64,000 bases of DNA from Epiperipatus broadwayi (GCA_028023455.1 JAQFVV010012987.1:281772-345771), one strand, 5' to 3'; shown: positions 1 through 11,372, numbered from the stretch's first letter. Numbers and translations are program-made. The notes: generated by a model not told the origin, from the letters alone.

Positions 1-505
1 CCTCATGATGCGTGCAAAAAGGGATTTATTTATTATAGATTCCCTGTAAGCAAGTCCAGTAATAACTCGATATCTAGAATATTAGTAGGTGTACAATTGT
101 GCTGCATGTATACACATGTGTAGGAATTTATCTAGACCAAAAGGGAATGAGAGTAGTATAGAAATAAGTTTAGTTAAGGATAAGTTTAAAACTGCCAATT
201 GGATAAATTTTAGTACCCATAATGGACTTGTCAGAGATCATTCCTCTTTCCAAAAGATCCCTGTGCCACAAAATTAGTTTGTCCCGGTGGTCATTATCCA
301 TGATTTAGATCATTGTGAGCAATGTATTCGGCATAGATAGAAGAAAAGGTTAGTCAAAACAGATTGCTCTTTGTATGTTAAGTAAAAGATATTAAAAAGC
401 TAACTTAGAAAAATAATAAATTAATAAATCTTTAGAGTCAAGAATTAAAATTGCAAGAGACAAAATGGTCAAAAATGACGCATTTTACTCTAAAATGGAG
501 GGGCG
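1..505 (+). mobile_element. Likely 3' end of the internal region of an LTR element that begins outside the window
   Basis: No convincing protein is encoded; the one 62-codon frame at 89-277 matches nothing I know. The last 80 bases resemble the stretch before the LTR-like unit at 3650: both contain an AAAATGG(G)TCAAA run, CATTTTAC, and then a purine-rich tract directly before a TG start (AAAATGGAGGGGCG here). The block near 275-320, with TTGTCCCGGTGGTC, resembles TGTCCCTGGGGGTC near 3413. This fits a polypurine tract and the end of a retroelement body. The assignment is inferred from these parallels. Confidence 0.35.
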
Positions 506-1128
506 TGTAATGTGCCAAGGCCAAATTGGCACATATATAAAATAATTTTATCTAAAAAAAATATTAAAGTAAGGAATCAACAAATCAATAAATAAATTAC
601 AAAAATCTCAAGATTCTTTATTAAACAAAATGTAGTTTGTTTTGGTAAACGTAAAGTTAAAAGTCTAGGTAGTTTTTGAAATAAAAGTTACAATTAATTA
701 AGTAAAAGAGGGGAGGGGGGTTTTCCTATAAAAAGGAACAACAACTAAGAGTTCTTAAAGGAAGTTAAAGGGTTTCTATTATAAATTAAAAGTTCAAGAT
801 ATAAATCTCTTTTCATTCGCAATTGAATAGAATAAAATATATATAAGCGTAAATGTAAGTTTAGAAATAAAATATATAATAAGTGCATGTATATGTACAT
901 GTTAAAATCATATTGAGAAAAACACATGAAAATAAATATTGGAATGAAATGTATTTAAAAACACAGTGGTGAGCTATTAATTAAAAATATGAAAACAACA
1001 CGTTTTGAAATAGCTACTATTAATTAAACAATCAATCAAAAACACATTGTCATAGGATTAATTACTAAAGAAATTTCGACAACACCATCATTTGCCGGAG
1101 GATATTAAAACAAAAACACTTCTGCAGA

Positions 1129-1137
1129 TATAAATAG
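1129..1137 (+). promoter_or_regulatory. TATA box of LTR-like unit D
   Basis: TATAAATAG is followed about 25 bases later by TTGGACAGTTCAG and several CAGT initiator-like repeats. The unit at 32360 has TTGGACAGTTCCAG at nearly the same distance from its own TATA box, which argues that both are true promoters of related LTRs. Confidence 0.45.
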
Positions 1138-1766
1138 CTGAATTTTTATTGGACAGTTCAGAGTTTTATTCAGTCTAGTTTTCAGTGACAGTCTTGATAA
1201 CAGTGCATTTCTATTATGTATCCAGAAACAAACATGCATTGTTGAGCAGCTTTTGGAAATATACGCTCGTGCTTCAGCCTTTTTAGTCCAACAAGATCAT
1301 CAAAACCTGCCTGTGAAATAATGTCTGCATAACAACTCAGAAATCCTCCGTCAAACGTTCAACTGTCTTCAAGAATAAAGCCAATGGATCTGCATAAAAT
1401 CTCTTCAAGAAACGTCCAAATCTAACCGGTTAGATATAATCCATTAGAAGCAGCAGAAGCATCCAACAACAAGCAATATCCATGTTCCCAAAAATCCTAG
1501 GTAAACATTTATTTATTATCATTTATACATAGTAGCCACCGCTGTAATTTGTAAATATTCAAGATTCAATTTATATGAACTCTATCATACATAAATGAAC
1601 TATTGATATGTGTGTTTAAGTTACAAATGCTGTTAATGCTTTATTATTTTTGTGAATGTTACATGAGTAAATATGTGCGTGATCATTATATCAGTGTTAT
1701 TAGTTAAATTAGATAAATACCAGTGTTCTACTATTAAAATCTACAAGAATATTTAAATATATAAAT

Positions 1767-2211
1767 AAGCATTTATTTTTATAGCGTCTGTATACAATTT
1801 GTAATTACATTCATATCGGCCTTTCAAGCCAATTGTGCAAACGCTTTGCAAGTTTTAAATAATAAATGAATACCCTCTGACCAATACAAGATATAGAATT
1901 TATGCAGGAATAAAAAGAATCCCTCCTATTCCTATGACTCAAATATTTATATATGAGCAAATCTGAATTTCATCGGCATCATTCATTCAGACATTGTATA
2001 TAGTAATTTAAAGTGACTGTTATATTGTCACACCTTCTGTGCCAGTACTTCAGATTTGCTCATATATAAATATTTGAGTCATAGGAATAGGAGGGATTCT
2101 TTTTATTCCTGCATAAATTCTATATCTTGTATTGGTCAGAGGGTATTCATTTATTATTTAACACTCGCAAAGCGTTTGCACAATTGGCTTGAAAGGCCGA
2201 TATGAATGTAA
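1767..2211. mobile_element. Fold-back (MITE-like) element, copy 1, nested in LTR-like unit D
   Basis: Two long arms of roughly 165-200 bases (left to 1967, right from 2049) are reverse complements, separated by an 81-base loop. The left arm holds GGCCTTTCAAGCCAATTGTG and the right arm its complement. The left side extends further out (1767-1800) than the right. A second member at 26551-27015 has the same arms with the loop in the opposite orientation, so this is a mobile family. No coding capacity is visible; it must be moved by an enzyme encoded elsewhere. Confidence 0.8.
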
Positions 2212-2507
2212 GAATATTTAAACTAGCCTAGAAATGTAAATTTAAAATGTGTGTGTATTATATTAAATTTATAGAATTAAAATTATTTAATGTTAGTTAA
2301 TAAATTATCTTTAAAACTTATTTGTCGGTCAATTTTTTTTACCAACCTTTTATTAATTCTTTCCACCACCAATTTTGTATAATTTGTTACTGAATAAAAT
2401 TAGACTGAGCTAGTTTAAGGGAATGTTTCGAGCGCTGGATTATGAGCCTACTGCCCGAATATGTTAGTCCTTGGACTAGCTGGTGCCCCGGGGTTTACTT
2501 CGAAACA

Positions 2508-2513
2508 AATAAA
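2508..2513 (+). terminator. Poly(A) signal of LTR-like unit D
   Basis: AATAAA sits in ACAAATAAAGTATTTGG, a block shared with the unit ending at 5296. It lies 209 bases before the end of the unit, a reasonable place for the R/U5 border. Confidence 0.4.
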
Positions 2514-2722
2514 GTATTTGGATAGTAGGGGTTTGAATCTAGCAGCTGAGGTGGTCCATTGTTGATAGTTAAAGCTATCAAGAAGATTTCCCATTTTGCT
2601 CGAACATGCCGGCTCGTTCACGTAACCTTTATAAGATTATAAATGTATTATGAAGGATTTGAAACTGGTCAAAACTTATATATATGTATAAGTAAGTGGT
2701 TTCAGCGGTTCAACCCGGTACA

Positions 2723-3649
2723 ATATATATAATCAGTTTTTAGTTTATTTTAATTGCAACTTAAAATTTGGTATTTACATATTGATTTATTACAGATTCT
2801 GCCCACCCCTATGAGAATTGAAATGGACATATTAAGGTCATATATGTGATGGGTCAAAGTGTCTTAAGGTCAACATAGGTTTGACAACAATATTGGCATC
2901 ATCAAGGGTTTGAGTATTCCATCATCAGATTTTGAATGGTATGGATGGCTGAAGAGTTGGTGGGTGAAGAAGATTGAGATCAGTCCATAATAGAAATTGG
3001 CAGAATGGATCCCCATATTCTAGGATGAATACCCAGTAGAGAAAGTTCTGGGTCCATCCAATGTGTTAATAGAGGAATTTCCAGACCATTATTTAAACGT
3101 TCATGCTGGAAATGTAATTGTAGCATTTGCTACAAATTAGTTTGTTGGAAGAAAAAATTCCCAGAATAGCCATAATAAATATTATTTAAGCATAAGTAAA
3201 ATGGTCAATAGATGAATCCTGCCATTTGAAGCATCCACTTATTTTGAAGGATGAGGACTCAGTACAGAAAGTCCTGGGCTCATCTAATTCGCTGGTAGAG
3301 AAAGTCCCAGTAAATCCAATAAAGTTTTTTGAGCTTAAGGTGAATTGTCAATAAGCATGTCCTGTCATTCACTGTGTCCAACTTCCCATTACATATTCAT
3401 AAAGATGTATGTGTCCCTGGGGGTCCTCACAATAGATATAATTGTTATATTCAATATAGATTATGATATATAAATAGGTCAGTATAAAACAGGCAATCTC
3501 TGTAGCTTGTCAATATCTTGCAATTCAAAACTTATATTAAAATAATAATAAATAAATAAAAATGAAAATCATATAGCAAGCAAAAATCAAATGACAAAGC
3601 TAAAATGGGTCAAATTGATACATTTTACATCTTATATGGGGTGGGTGGG
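2723..3649 (+). mobile_element. Short non-coding internal region between LTR-like units D and E
   Basis: Begins with a short (AT)n, then a pyrimidine-rich stretch ending TTTATTACAG near 2795, which looks like a splice acceptor. It ends in a G-rich purine tract (TGGGGTGGGTGGG) just before the next TG start at 3650. There is no open frame of note. It contains an internal repetition: phrases like GTAGAGAAAGTYCYRGG and GGTCCATCCAA recur at about 3035-3065 and 3260-3310. If D and E are the two LTRs of one element, this would be a deleted, non-autonomous interior. Confidence 0.35.
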
Positions 3650-3724
3650 TGATATAATGATCATAAAATATATGTTGTAAAAACACATATGTCTATTTGC
3701 ATTACATATTTTATAATTTAAAAT

Positions 3725-3932
3725 AATTAATTGTGCTTGCGCTTTACGCAAAAAAGTGAAGCTTGTCTAAATCTTACAAAGTTATATGGCTTAGCGCTTT
3801 TGAAGATCTTGAGTCTCCATAATCATAGCCTACTTTTAACTGAAGTTACATCTCCGAAAGTGCTAAGCCATATAACTTTGTAAGATTTAGACAAGCTTCA
3901 CTTTTTTGCGTAAAGCGCAAGCACAATTAATT
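3725..3932. repeat. Large hairpin: 76-bp arms, 56-base loop
   Basis: The arms 3725-3800 and 3857-3932 are reverse complements with about one mismatch. The outer ends read AATTAATTGTGCTTGC and its complement. It lies inside the U3-like part of unit E. The high arm identity suggests a recent or gene-converted fold-back element. I see no second copy in the window. Confidence 0.85.
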
Positions 3933-4278
3933 ACTAATCAAAGATGAAGTAAAAACTATTATTTTATTTTAATTTAAAATAAATAAATTATTAAGAAAGA
4001 GAAATGAAAAATAGTTTGAAAAAAAGTAAATTTGTAAAAATGAAATCAATAAAATAAAATATTGATTCCTGGGGAAAAAGAATCAGGTGAATTTAAAAAA
4101 TGATTTGAACTATAAATTATCAATAAGATTAACTAGTAAAAGAAAGACTTGTAAACTATCTCATCAGCATGAATGTGATAAGATAGTAGATGAATCTAAA
4201 AAAAGATGATGAAAATGTAAAATTAATTAAAAACCCAATTAAAATTATGATAAAAATTTAAACAATGGAAGAGTTAAG

Positions 4279-4285
4279 TATAAAA
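4279..4285 (+). promoter_or_regulatory. TATA box of LTR-like unit E
   Basis: TATAAAA is followed by a run of TTCAGTT / TTCCATT phrases similar in style to the initiator region of unit D. It lies 629 bases from the unit start (421 without the nested hairpin). Confidence 0.35.
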
Positions 4286-5142
4286 CTCGCAACTTGTCCA
4301 TTGTTATTCCATTCTGGCAGTTTTTTAAGTTAGAAAGTTCCTTGAAGATTCAGTTCGAGTTTCAGTTCAATTTTCATTTCAAGTTTTCCAGTCTTAATCA
4401 GCAGTTGCAATGATTTTCTTGCTCACCATTTCCTCAGGAAAATATAAACATAAGTCACAGAAGTTGTAACATGCATTGTTAAAGAAACCTTTGGAGTTTT
4501 TGACTGGGTATCATGCCCCAGATCCTTGGCTCCAACCAACTGCTCTCACCTTGAATCAACATCTCACTCATAATATAGGCACTGCCACATATTCTCTCTA
4601 CCACATTGTCCATCAAAAAATAGAAGGAAACCCATGAAATCATCACTGGAGACCAAAAGGCCAACCAGTTGGAAATTAAAACAAATGGAAATGTGTCATC
4701 TTAACATAATAAAAACCTAGTTAAATGTACTTTTTCTATCCTAAACTGTTTAGATATATATTCATTTAATGAAATGAAGTATAATGGGCCATTAGTAATA
4801 TTGAATTTTTTAACAATTAATGTCTACTTATTTATTCTTTTGTTTTAAATTGTATTGTTATATTTATTTTAAATATGTGTGCATATGAATAAATAAATGT
4901 TTGTTTAAAAATGTTGCTTGGTCTATATCTCTCTCTCTCTCTTTTAATTGCATTATCAGTAATTTAAAGGTTATAAATATTTTCATGTGTTAATGAGTAC
5001 TGAACTGGACCCCCTGATCAAGATTATAAGTTAGCCTGGGTATAGTTTCAAGTGCTGAGTTCATGTGCTCTCCTCATACTGGCCATATTGTTTAATATAA
5101 AATATATGGCCAGATAGCACCTGACATTTGTTCTCAAAACAA

Positions 5143-5148
5143 ATAAAG
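5143..5148 (+). terminator. Poly(A) signal of LTR-like unit E
   Basis: AATAAA in a block shared with unit D (ACAAATAAAGT), 148 bases before the end of the unit. Confidence 0.35.
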
Positions 5149-5307
5149 TGTTTAGGTCGGCAGGTTTTGGCCCAGCAGTATGGGAGGGTGGGATGGGTGT
5201 TGCAGTCAGGAAAGATGGTCAAGATTGTGTGTTTGTGTGTAATCTCGATCTAGCCCAGATAGGGTAGTTCATTTGTTTTATATTTTATAAGTTACAATAT
5301 ATATATA

Positions 5308-5579
5308 TATATAAAATACATATTTTGCGGGTTCATCCGTGTTAAAAACTTTTAATATCAATACACTGACGTTTCGACTTGGTCACACAAGCCATCCACA
5401 GAGTTATAAAAAGGTAGAAAGACGGTTGTAGAGGCGCTACAATCACTGGTTTGAATAAAACATTAAAAATCCCACCAATAGCAAAAATGTTAAATTTAAG
5501 AATGTTTTTTAAAGAAATCTTTCCAAATAGGAGGAAGTTTGCACGTATCATCTCGCTTATTGATACAATCTGGCCTTTT
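5308..5579 (-). repeat. Left arm of the PLE: inverted copy of its own 3' end
   Basis: Reverse complement of 7279-7550. It therefore carries, antisense, the last codons of the nuclease domain plus the 3' untranslated region. As a result, the first 43 residues of the long plus-strand frame starting at 5451 are an antisense artefact and not PLE protein. Confidence 0.9.
5368..5403 (-). ncRNA. Antisense copy of the degenerate hammerhead-like motif in the PLE left arm
   Basis: Reverse complement of 7455-7490, present because the left arm is inverted. See the entry at 7455. Confidence 0.4.
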
Positions 5580-7362
5580 GAGAAAATTGTCTGTAATGTT
5601 GAATCAGCTCTTGATAAAATTGATTCTACATCGGCTGATTTAGCTAGAGCTGAGATTTGTAATATTTTAAAAAAAGCTAAGCTTCCTAAAAATAATTTTT
5701 CAAAGAAAGAAAGACAAGCATTAAATAATATAAAATCGGACAAATCAATTGTTGTACTTCCAGCTGATAAAGGTAATGCCACAGTTGTAATGGATCGTGA
5801 CATTTACCATAATAAAATTTTAGATCTGCTTAGTGATAAAACTTATAAACTATCAAAAAGAGATCATACTACATATTTGGAAAAAACAACAAAAGCTATT
5901 ATTAATAAATCACCTATTGAAACAGAGATAAAAAATAAAATAATCCCTCGTGAAAAATCTTGTGTCTGTCCAAAATTTTATGGACTTCCAAAAATTCACA
6001 AACCAGATACCCCTCTTCGTCCAATAGTAAGTGCAATAGGTTCTCCAACTCATATTTTAGCTAGATACTTATCGGATTTCATGAAACCTACAATCCCATC
6101 TATTAAATCATATATTAAAAACTCTCTTCATTTTATTTCTGTTTTAAAAAGTTTAAAAATTAATGCTAGTGACATTCTGGTCAGTTTTGATGTCGTGTCT
6201 TTGTTTACAAACATTCCAATTGATGAAGCTTTAAATATAATCTCACAACGTTGCAATTTACCAGACCATATTATTGCTTTGATTAAACATTGTCTCTTAA
6301 ATACATATTTTGTATACAATGGACAGCATTACAGACAAGTTTTTGGTACTCCTATGGGCTCACCTATCTCAGGAGTAATAGCTGATTTATTCATGGAATA
6401 TATAGAAACTCGTGCTTTAGAATCATCATCTTTAAAACCTCTCATTTGGCTCAGATACATAGATGACACTTTTGTCATATGGCCATCGGAAGAGCACACG
6501 TCTATTAGATGATTTTTTCTTACATTTAAATAATATGCATCCTCATATTAAATTTACAATGGAGACAGAGTCTGATGGAAAACTCCCTTTTCTTGATGTT
6601 CTAGTCACCAGAACACCAAATAGTTTATCTTTTTCTATTTACAGAAAGGATACACACACAGACAGATATTTACATTTCCATTCTCATCATCACCCAACTC
6701 AGATAGTTTCTGTAGCCAAAACTCTTTTAAATAGAGCAATTAACCTTTCAGATGACACACATCTGAAAGAAGAAATAAATCATATTAATAGTGTTTTATT
6801 AGCAAATAGTTATAATTACAAATTTATAAAAAAAGCCTTATTTCAAGCCCAAAATAGACAAAATAGGAAACAAAAAGATGATAAGTCAGCTATTAGGATT
6901 TGTGTTCCATATGTAAAAGGAACTACAGACAGTATCGGACGTATATTAAAACGCTATAATATAGATACAGCATTTTCTGCTCATCAAAAGATCAGCAATA
7001 TAATAACCAAGCCTAAGGATTCAATCCCTCTTGAATCTCATGGTGTCTATCAAATCTCATGTAAAAATTGTAAAGCTTCTTACATAGGTATGAGTAATCG
7101 TCGCATCAGTGTTAGGAGAGATGAGCATGCTAATGCAGTTAAACAACACTCATCATCATCAGCACTCTCACTCCATACTATAGATTCAGGTCATAAAATA
7201 GATTTTTCTAGTACCAGGATCATATCCAGATGTGATAATCTCTACCAATGCAAAATCAGAGAAGCCATTGAGATACTTAAAAGGCCAGATTGTATCAATA
7301 AGCGAGATGATACGTGCAAACTTCCTCCTATTTGGAAAGATTTCTTTAAAAAACATTCTTAA
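5580..7362 (+). pseudogene. PLE polyprotein (reverse transcriptase + GIY-YIG endonuclease), frameshifted
   Basis: Would copy PLE RNA into DNA at a nicked chromosomal target. Frame 1 runs from the arm junction at 5580 to 6512. It contains LPADKGNATVVM, then KFYGLPKIHKP, RPIVSAIGSPTH, the first catalytic Asp in SFDVVSLFTNIP (near 6189), GTPMGSPIS, and YIDD at 6456-6467. A +1 frame change between 6467 and about 6505 moves the reading into frame 2, which begins LLDDFFLHLN and ends at 7362. Frame 2 carries KLPFLDVLVTR, then the nuclease: GVYQISCKNCKASYIG at about 7042-7089, with a CxxC pair between GVY and YIG, and a late Glu in KIREAIEIL. The natural N-terminus is missing, replaced by the inverted arm. 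No start codon can be assigned. About 590 codons remain, compared with roughly 600-800 in intact PLEs. It is not functional as read. Confidence 0.9.
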
Positions 7363-7550
7363 ATTTAACATTTTTGCTATTGGTGGGATTTTTAATGTTT
7401 TATTCAAACCAGTGATTGTAGCGCCTCTACAACCGTCTTTCTACCTTTTTATAACTCTGTGGATGGCTTGTGTGACCAAGTCGAAACGTCAGTGTATTGA
7501 TATTAAAAGTTTTTAACACGGATGAACCCGCAAAATATGTATTTTATATA
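7279..7550 (+). repeat. Right arm of the PLE inverted pair (nuclease end and 3' UTR)
   Basis: Contains the final nuclease codons, the stop at 7360-7362, and about 190 bases of 3' untranslated sequence with the hammerhead-like core. It appears identical to the left arm at 5308-5579 when reversed. Confidence 0.9.
7455..7490 (+). ncRNA. Degenerate hammerhead ribozyme motif in the PLE 3' UTR
   Basis: PLE terminal repeats are known to carry small hammerhead ribozymes. Here a stem-II hairpin (GGCTTG...CAAGTC) is followed by GAAACGTC, with the expected cleavage position after C7490 and a short stem I possible with AGT downstream. The first core block should read CUGAUGA but reads CTGTGGA (7457-7463), changing two core bases including the conserved A6. 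I expect little or no self-cleavage. The call rests on position and the second core block. Confidence 0.5.
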
Positions 7551-7575
7551 TTTAACCCGTGCAAATCTTCGTTTT

Positions 7576-7577
<2 letters not shown>

Positions 7578-7608
<31 letters not shown>
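7578..7608. repeat. (TA)n tract between the PLE and reversed LTR-like unit A
   Basis: About 30 bases of alternating AT directly after the PLE tail and ending at the TGTACCC boundary at 7611. It is one of several (TA)n tracts in this window that mark element borders. Confidence 0.9.
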
Positions 7609-7610
<2 letters not shown>

Positions 7611-8539
7611 TGTACCCTCATTTCCAGGAAATATGTAATTATAATAAATTGATCTATCTCAGATAAATAATTATGTTCATCTAAAATGCATCTAAATCAA
7701 CAATAACTATATTCTTTAATAATATCAACTATCAAATTAGTTTTAACTAATAAATAATAATATAATTCTGATTTATAAAATTAAATAAATGAATATCTAA
7801 TAAAATCATGAGACTATGAAGTGAGTTTACAAGTGGCATAGCGAATACATTAAACCAATATCCTATAGGATATTACCTCAATGGCATAAGAATACTATTC
7901 CTACTACTACTACTACTTAAATACTACATTTATAGTACTCTTATGTCTTTAATCTAAACTAATTAAGTACATAACTCTTAATAAATTAATCTGAATATCT
8001 TTATTAAAATTAATTTAATTCAACTTATCTCAGGTTCTCCTAAAATAATTCTAAATTAATTATAGCTTTTGTAATCAAGTATGATAAGGGATTTAATATC
8101 ATTCCTAACTACAATTTAATAATAATAATAACAAAAGAATAATACTAATCTTTAATCTATAATTTACTCTCTTATCTTTCTACTTATAATATTGTACATG
8201 TATATCTCATAATAACAATATAATATAATATAACCCTCTTTTATTCATATGGTATCTTAAGTAAACATATATGCAATGATATTATAATCTGAGAATATGT
8301 GGCAATCATTACTAAGATAATTCAATGTAAATCTTTGGTAATTAGGCCATGACCATCATAATAATACAATAAATAATACTTCTTAAGTAAAATATATCAA
8401 TAAAAAAAATTATAACTCTTAAATAACAATCTTATTTGTGATGTGCAAATACTATGTCTTCATTATAATTATCTGTGATTATGTAATTGTGATGTGAAGA
8501 AATTGAGTCGACACCAAGATTTAAACAAAACTTAACAAA

Positions 8540-8545
8540 TTTATT
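8540..8545 (-). terminator. Poly(A) signal of reversed unit A
   Basis: TTTATT on the plus strand is AATAAA on the minus strand. It lies in a block shared with the related unit at 60737. Confidence 0.3.
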
Positions 8546-11372
8546 AATAAACTTTAACAATAAATTAAATACAGTACTTACAATATGCATGCTCTTTGTC
8601 TTACTCTCATTTCAGTAATCTCATACAGAAAATGAATTAAATAAAAAATATTAGATACAAAAAATTTGCTTTATACAATTCTTATTATTGAAATATTACC
8701 ATAACATCTTTAGGGCCTCCATTAATTTTCTTTAAATTATTACATTAAAAAAGTATTATTTAAATTATCAATTCACTTTGAATTTATCTTTTATTATTTA
8801 GTTTTTAAAACACTTTTACTATATCCTATAATTATTCTTAACTTAGAGTGTAAATAATGTTGATTAATAATATACCCATTAACCTAAATGCTTATTATTC
8901 CTCAATATAATATCATATTAAATGTAAGCATTGATGTGTATTATTATAAAATAACAATAATATAAAATTATGATCACTTGCATTTCTCAAATATGATTTA
9001 TGTATATTTCTTTTACTTGTAAAAATATGCATTAACATTGAATTTCTTTAAAACTTAGTGATTAAATAATATTTCTTATATAACACATTTTATTCATCAT
9101 TTATTTATTTGTAATAAATAATAATGAGTCCTAAACATAAAAACATTTATGATTCCTCATTAACAAGTGACAATCTTGTATTCTTTACCCTCACTCATAT
9201 CTTTACTTTTAAACAATATAACCCATCTTATCTTCTTTAATAACAATTCTGCATTTTAAACTTATTCATCATTTCATATTTTAAAATACTAGCCTTTATG
9301 ATACCATTCAAGCAATATTGATAGTAAATACAAGTAGGTATATGGAATAAATCAGATTTTAATTTAATAGCACTTCTATTAAATAACCATCATGGTCACA
9401 GTGTATTATAAATAAGATATGACTATTTTAGTTCATCACCTTTACCACTAAACATATTGTCCAAGCTATCTATTCAGCTATATGGAACATTACAACTTCA
9501 ACTATACAGAAAATAACACTACCATGAACAAATACAAGTTATATGGCTAAGTTATCTAAACTTACACAATAATATCTATCATCTATACTTATTCTGATAT
9601 AAACAAATCCTACCTAAAAATATTATCTTGGTTCTATTTAGCTTAATACCAAACTTACATCGCTAAATCTATTCTTACATTCTTATAATAATAAATATAT
9701 TCATGTCTGAAATAACTATCTAACCAATCCATAAGAAAAGATTATTTTATCCATTAGTAACTTTACACATAAATACAAACAATCAGTATCAATATTCCAG
9801 TTTATTATTTTGATCACTTAAAATAAACATTAAATTCCATTATAATAGAATCATATACTTATATTTCCCTTATATTAAAATGTACTTATAATATTATTAA
9901 AAAATATGCATATTCTTTAGCATGAATAAAATTAAAAAACTATGTGTATGTATTGTGTTTTTTATAATCATTTCATACATCCATACTAAAATATACAATA
10001 ATAAAATACATAAGAAAATGATCAATACTTTTATATTGTTATCATCAATAATATGTATTCCTTGTCGATGATTCTATTAATATCTCTGGATCACGAACTA
10101 AATAAAACATTATTTAAATATCACTCATTCCATATCATACTTTAAAATATTAATTTTTTTTTAAATTATTAAGATTTTTTTTATAATAACTAATCACTAT
10201 GTTAGTAAATAATTTAGTGTTTTTATGTTCCTACCCTTTTCTACTTTTAAATATTATGAAAAGTTAGCAAAAATAAAATTTAAAGTTCATATTTACAAAA
10301 ATTTCAACAAAGTTCTTTATGGAAAATGTCCTTATCCTGCAGCATTTGTTGACAAAAAACATCTTCCTTTAACACAAACAAAACTACACATGCTCCGATA
10401 ATTTCCCTTTTACCTTTTACAACATGTCCAATGATTCTTTTAAGAATAAACAAAACAAACAAAAGTAAGTCAACTTGTGAAATCTCCTATTGCCATACAA
10501 ATAGTTCAGGTTCTTCTTTTATTTCCGACAGTAATTATTAAATGCATTTTTAATCTTCTATTACAATGTATCTTTTCTAAAAAAAACTTCACTTCTTTCA
10601 GTTAAATTTCCCATAAGTCAATGTTCTTGAATCCAACACGATGTCAGTTTAGTATTTATTATTATAGTCTTAGATATCTTTATAAATACTTTACCAAATA
10701 TATTCTGTATGTCCAGCATACAACAACTACTATTTAGAAGATTTTCCAATGTAATATTAATTATTGTACTAATAATCCTCATTTTTTTAAATTTTTTAAA
10801 AAATTATATTTCTTTTCAAAAATCAATTTCAATACTTCTTTACAAAGAAATATTTTTGCATTCTAAATAATTATTATTTTACATTAACAGTTTTTTTTTA
10901 AAAAAAAACTATTCTACTTCAAAATAGCTTTCAGAATAAAAATTTTATATTTTCCTTTCCATCTATGAGGAGCTTTTCTGAATCTTTTCCACGAAATTCT
11001 GTCTAATAAATTGACTATTATGTTAGCATGAATGCTTAATATAGGCAAAATTATGTGCCTAGTAAAACAATAATAATTCAATATTTTCCTACATATATTT
11101 AAGTTCACTGATGACTCCTCCATGTCTAAGTTGATGGTAAATTGAATAAAAACAGATCAGCTAGCAAGGAATAATTTAATTTTAGCCACTCGTTTCCATA
11201 TCATGATCTTATAATAACAAATTACTGTACTTTGAGAATTTTAAAAAAAATGATAAAATGGACTATTATAATATACTTAATTACTTTACCAAAGTTGTAG
11301 AAATACTGGTGATGGTATAACAGTATATCAGTATTTATGCGATAACAGTGACCTTGGAATTCCTGCATAGCT

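Larger units (their letters stand above)
506..2722 (+). mobile_element. LTR-like unit D, about 2.2 kb, with a nested hairpin element
   Basis: Starts TGTAATG just after a purine-rich tract and ends CCCGGTACA directly before (AT)n, so the ends fit the TG...CA rule for LTRs. It holds a TATA box at 1129, a possible splice donor near 1500 (CCTAG then GTAAAC) and an AATAAA at 2508. The last 300 bases align by eye with the end of the unit at 3650-5296, notably ACAAATAAAGTRTTTRG and a GAGCTAGTTTAAGGG / TTAGCCTGGG block. A 445-bp inverted-repeat element is nested at 1767. No reading frame is present, as expected for an LTR. The alternative is a non-coding repeat of another class with similar ends. Confidence 0.5.
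3650..5296 (+). mobile_element. LTR-like unit E, about 1.65 kb, with a nested hairpin
   Basis: Starts TGATATAATG after a G-rich purine tract and ends AAGTTACA directly before (AT)n. It contains a TATA box at 4279, AATAAA at 5143, and a perfect or near-perfect hairpin at 3725-3932. Its end aligns with the end of unit D. It is immediately followed by the (TA)n tract into which the PLE at 5308 sits. No protein is encoded. Confidence 0.45.
5308..7577 (+). mobile_element. Penelope-like retroelement with inverted terminal copies
   Basis: A reverse transcriptase and a C-terminal GIY-YIG nuclease are encoded in the order typical of PLEs. The left end is a 272-bp inverted copy of the right end (5308-5579 against 7279-7550), which I read as identical. 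The right side continues 27 bases further (7551-7577). PLEs are known to carry such 'pseudo-LTRs' in direct or inverted order and to be 5'-truncated. Both sides border (TA)n: 5297-5312 on the left, 7578-7608 on the right. It lies between LTR-like unit E and the reversed unit starting at 7611. The identical arms indicate a young insertion, although the reading frame is broken. Confidence 0.9.

Noticed and set aside
89-277. 62-codon plus-strand frame near the window start
   Set aside because: No recognisable motif; it lies in what looks like the tail of an LTR-element interior. Too short to support as a gene.
5342-5803. 153-codon minus-strand frame over the PLE left arm
   Set aside because: Formed by the inverted 3' UTR and antisense reverse transcriptase sequence. 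The equivalent 94-codon frame at 7232-7516 is the same artefact on the right arm.
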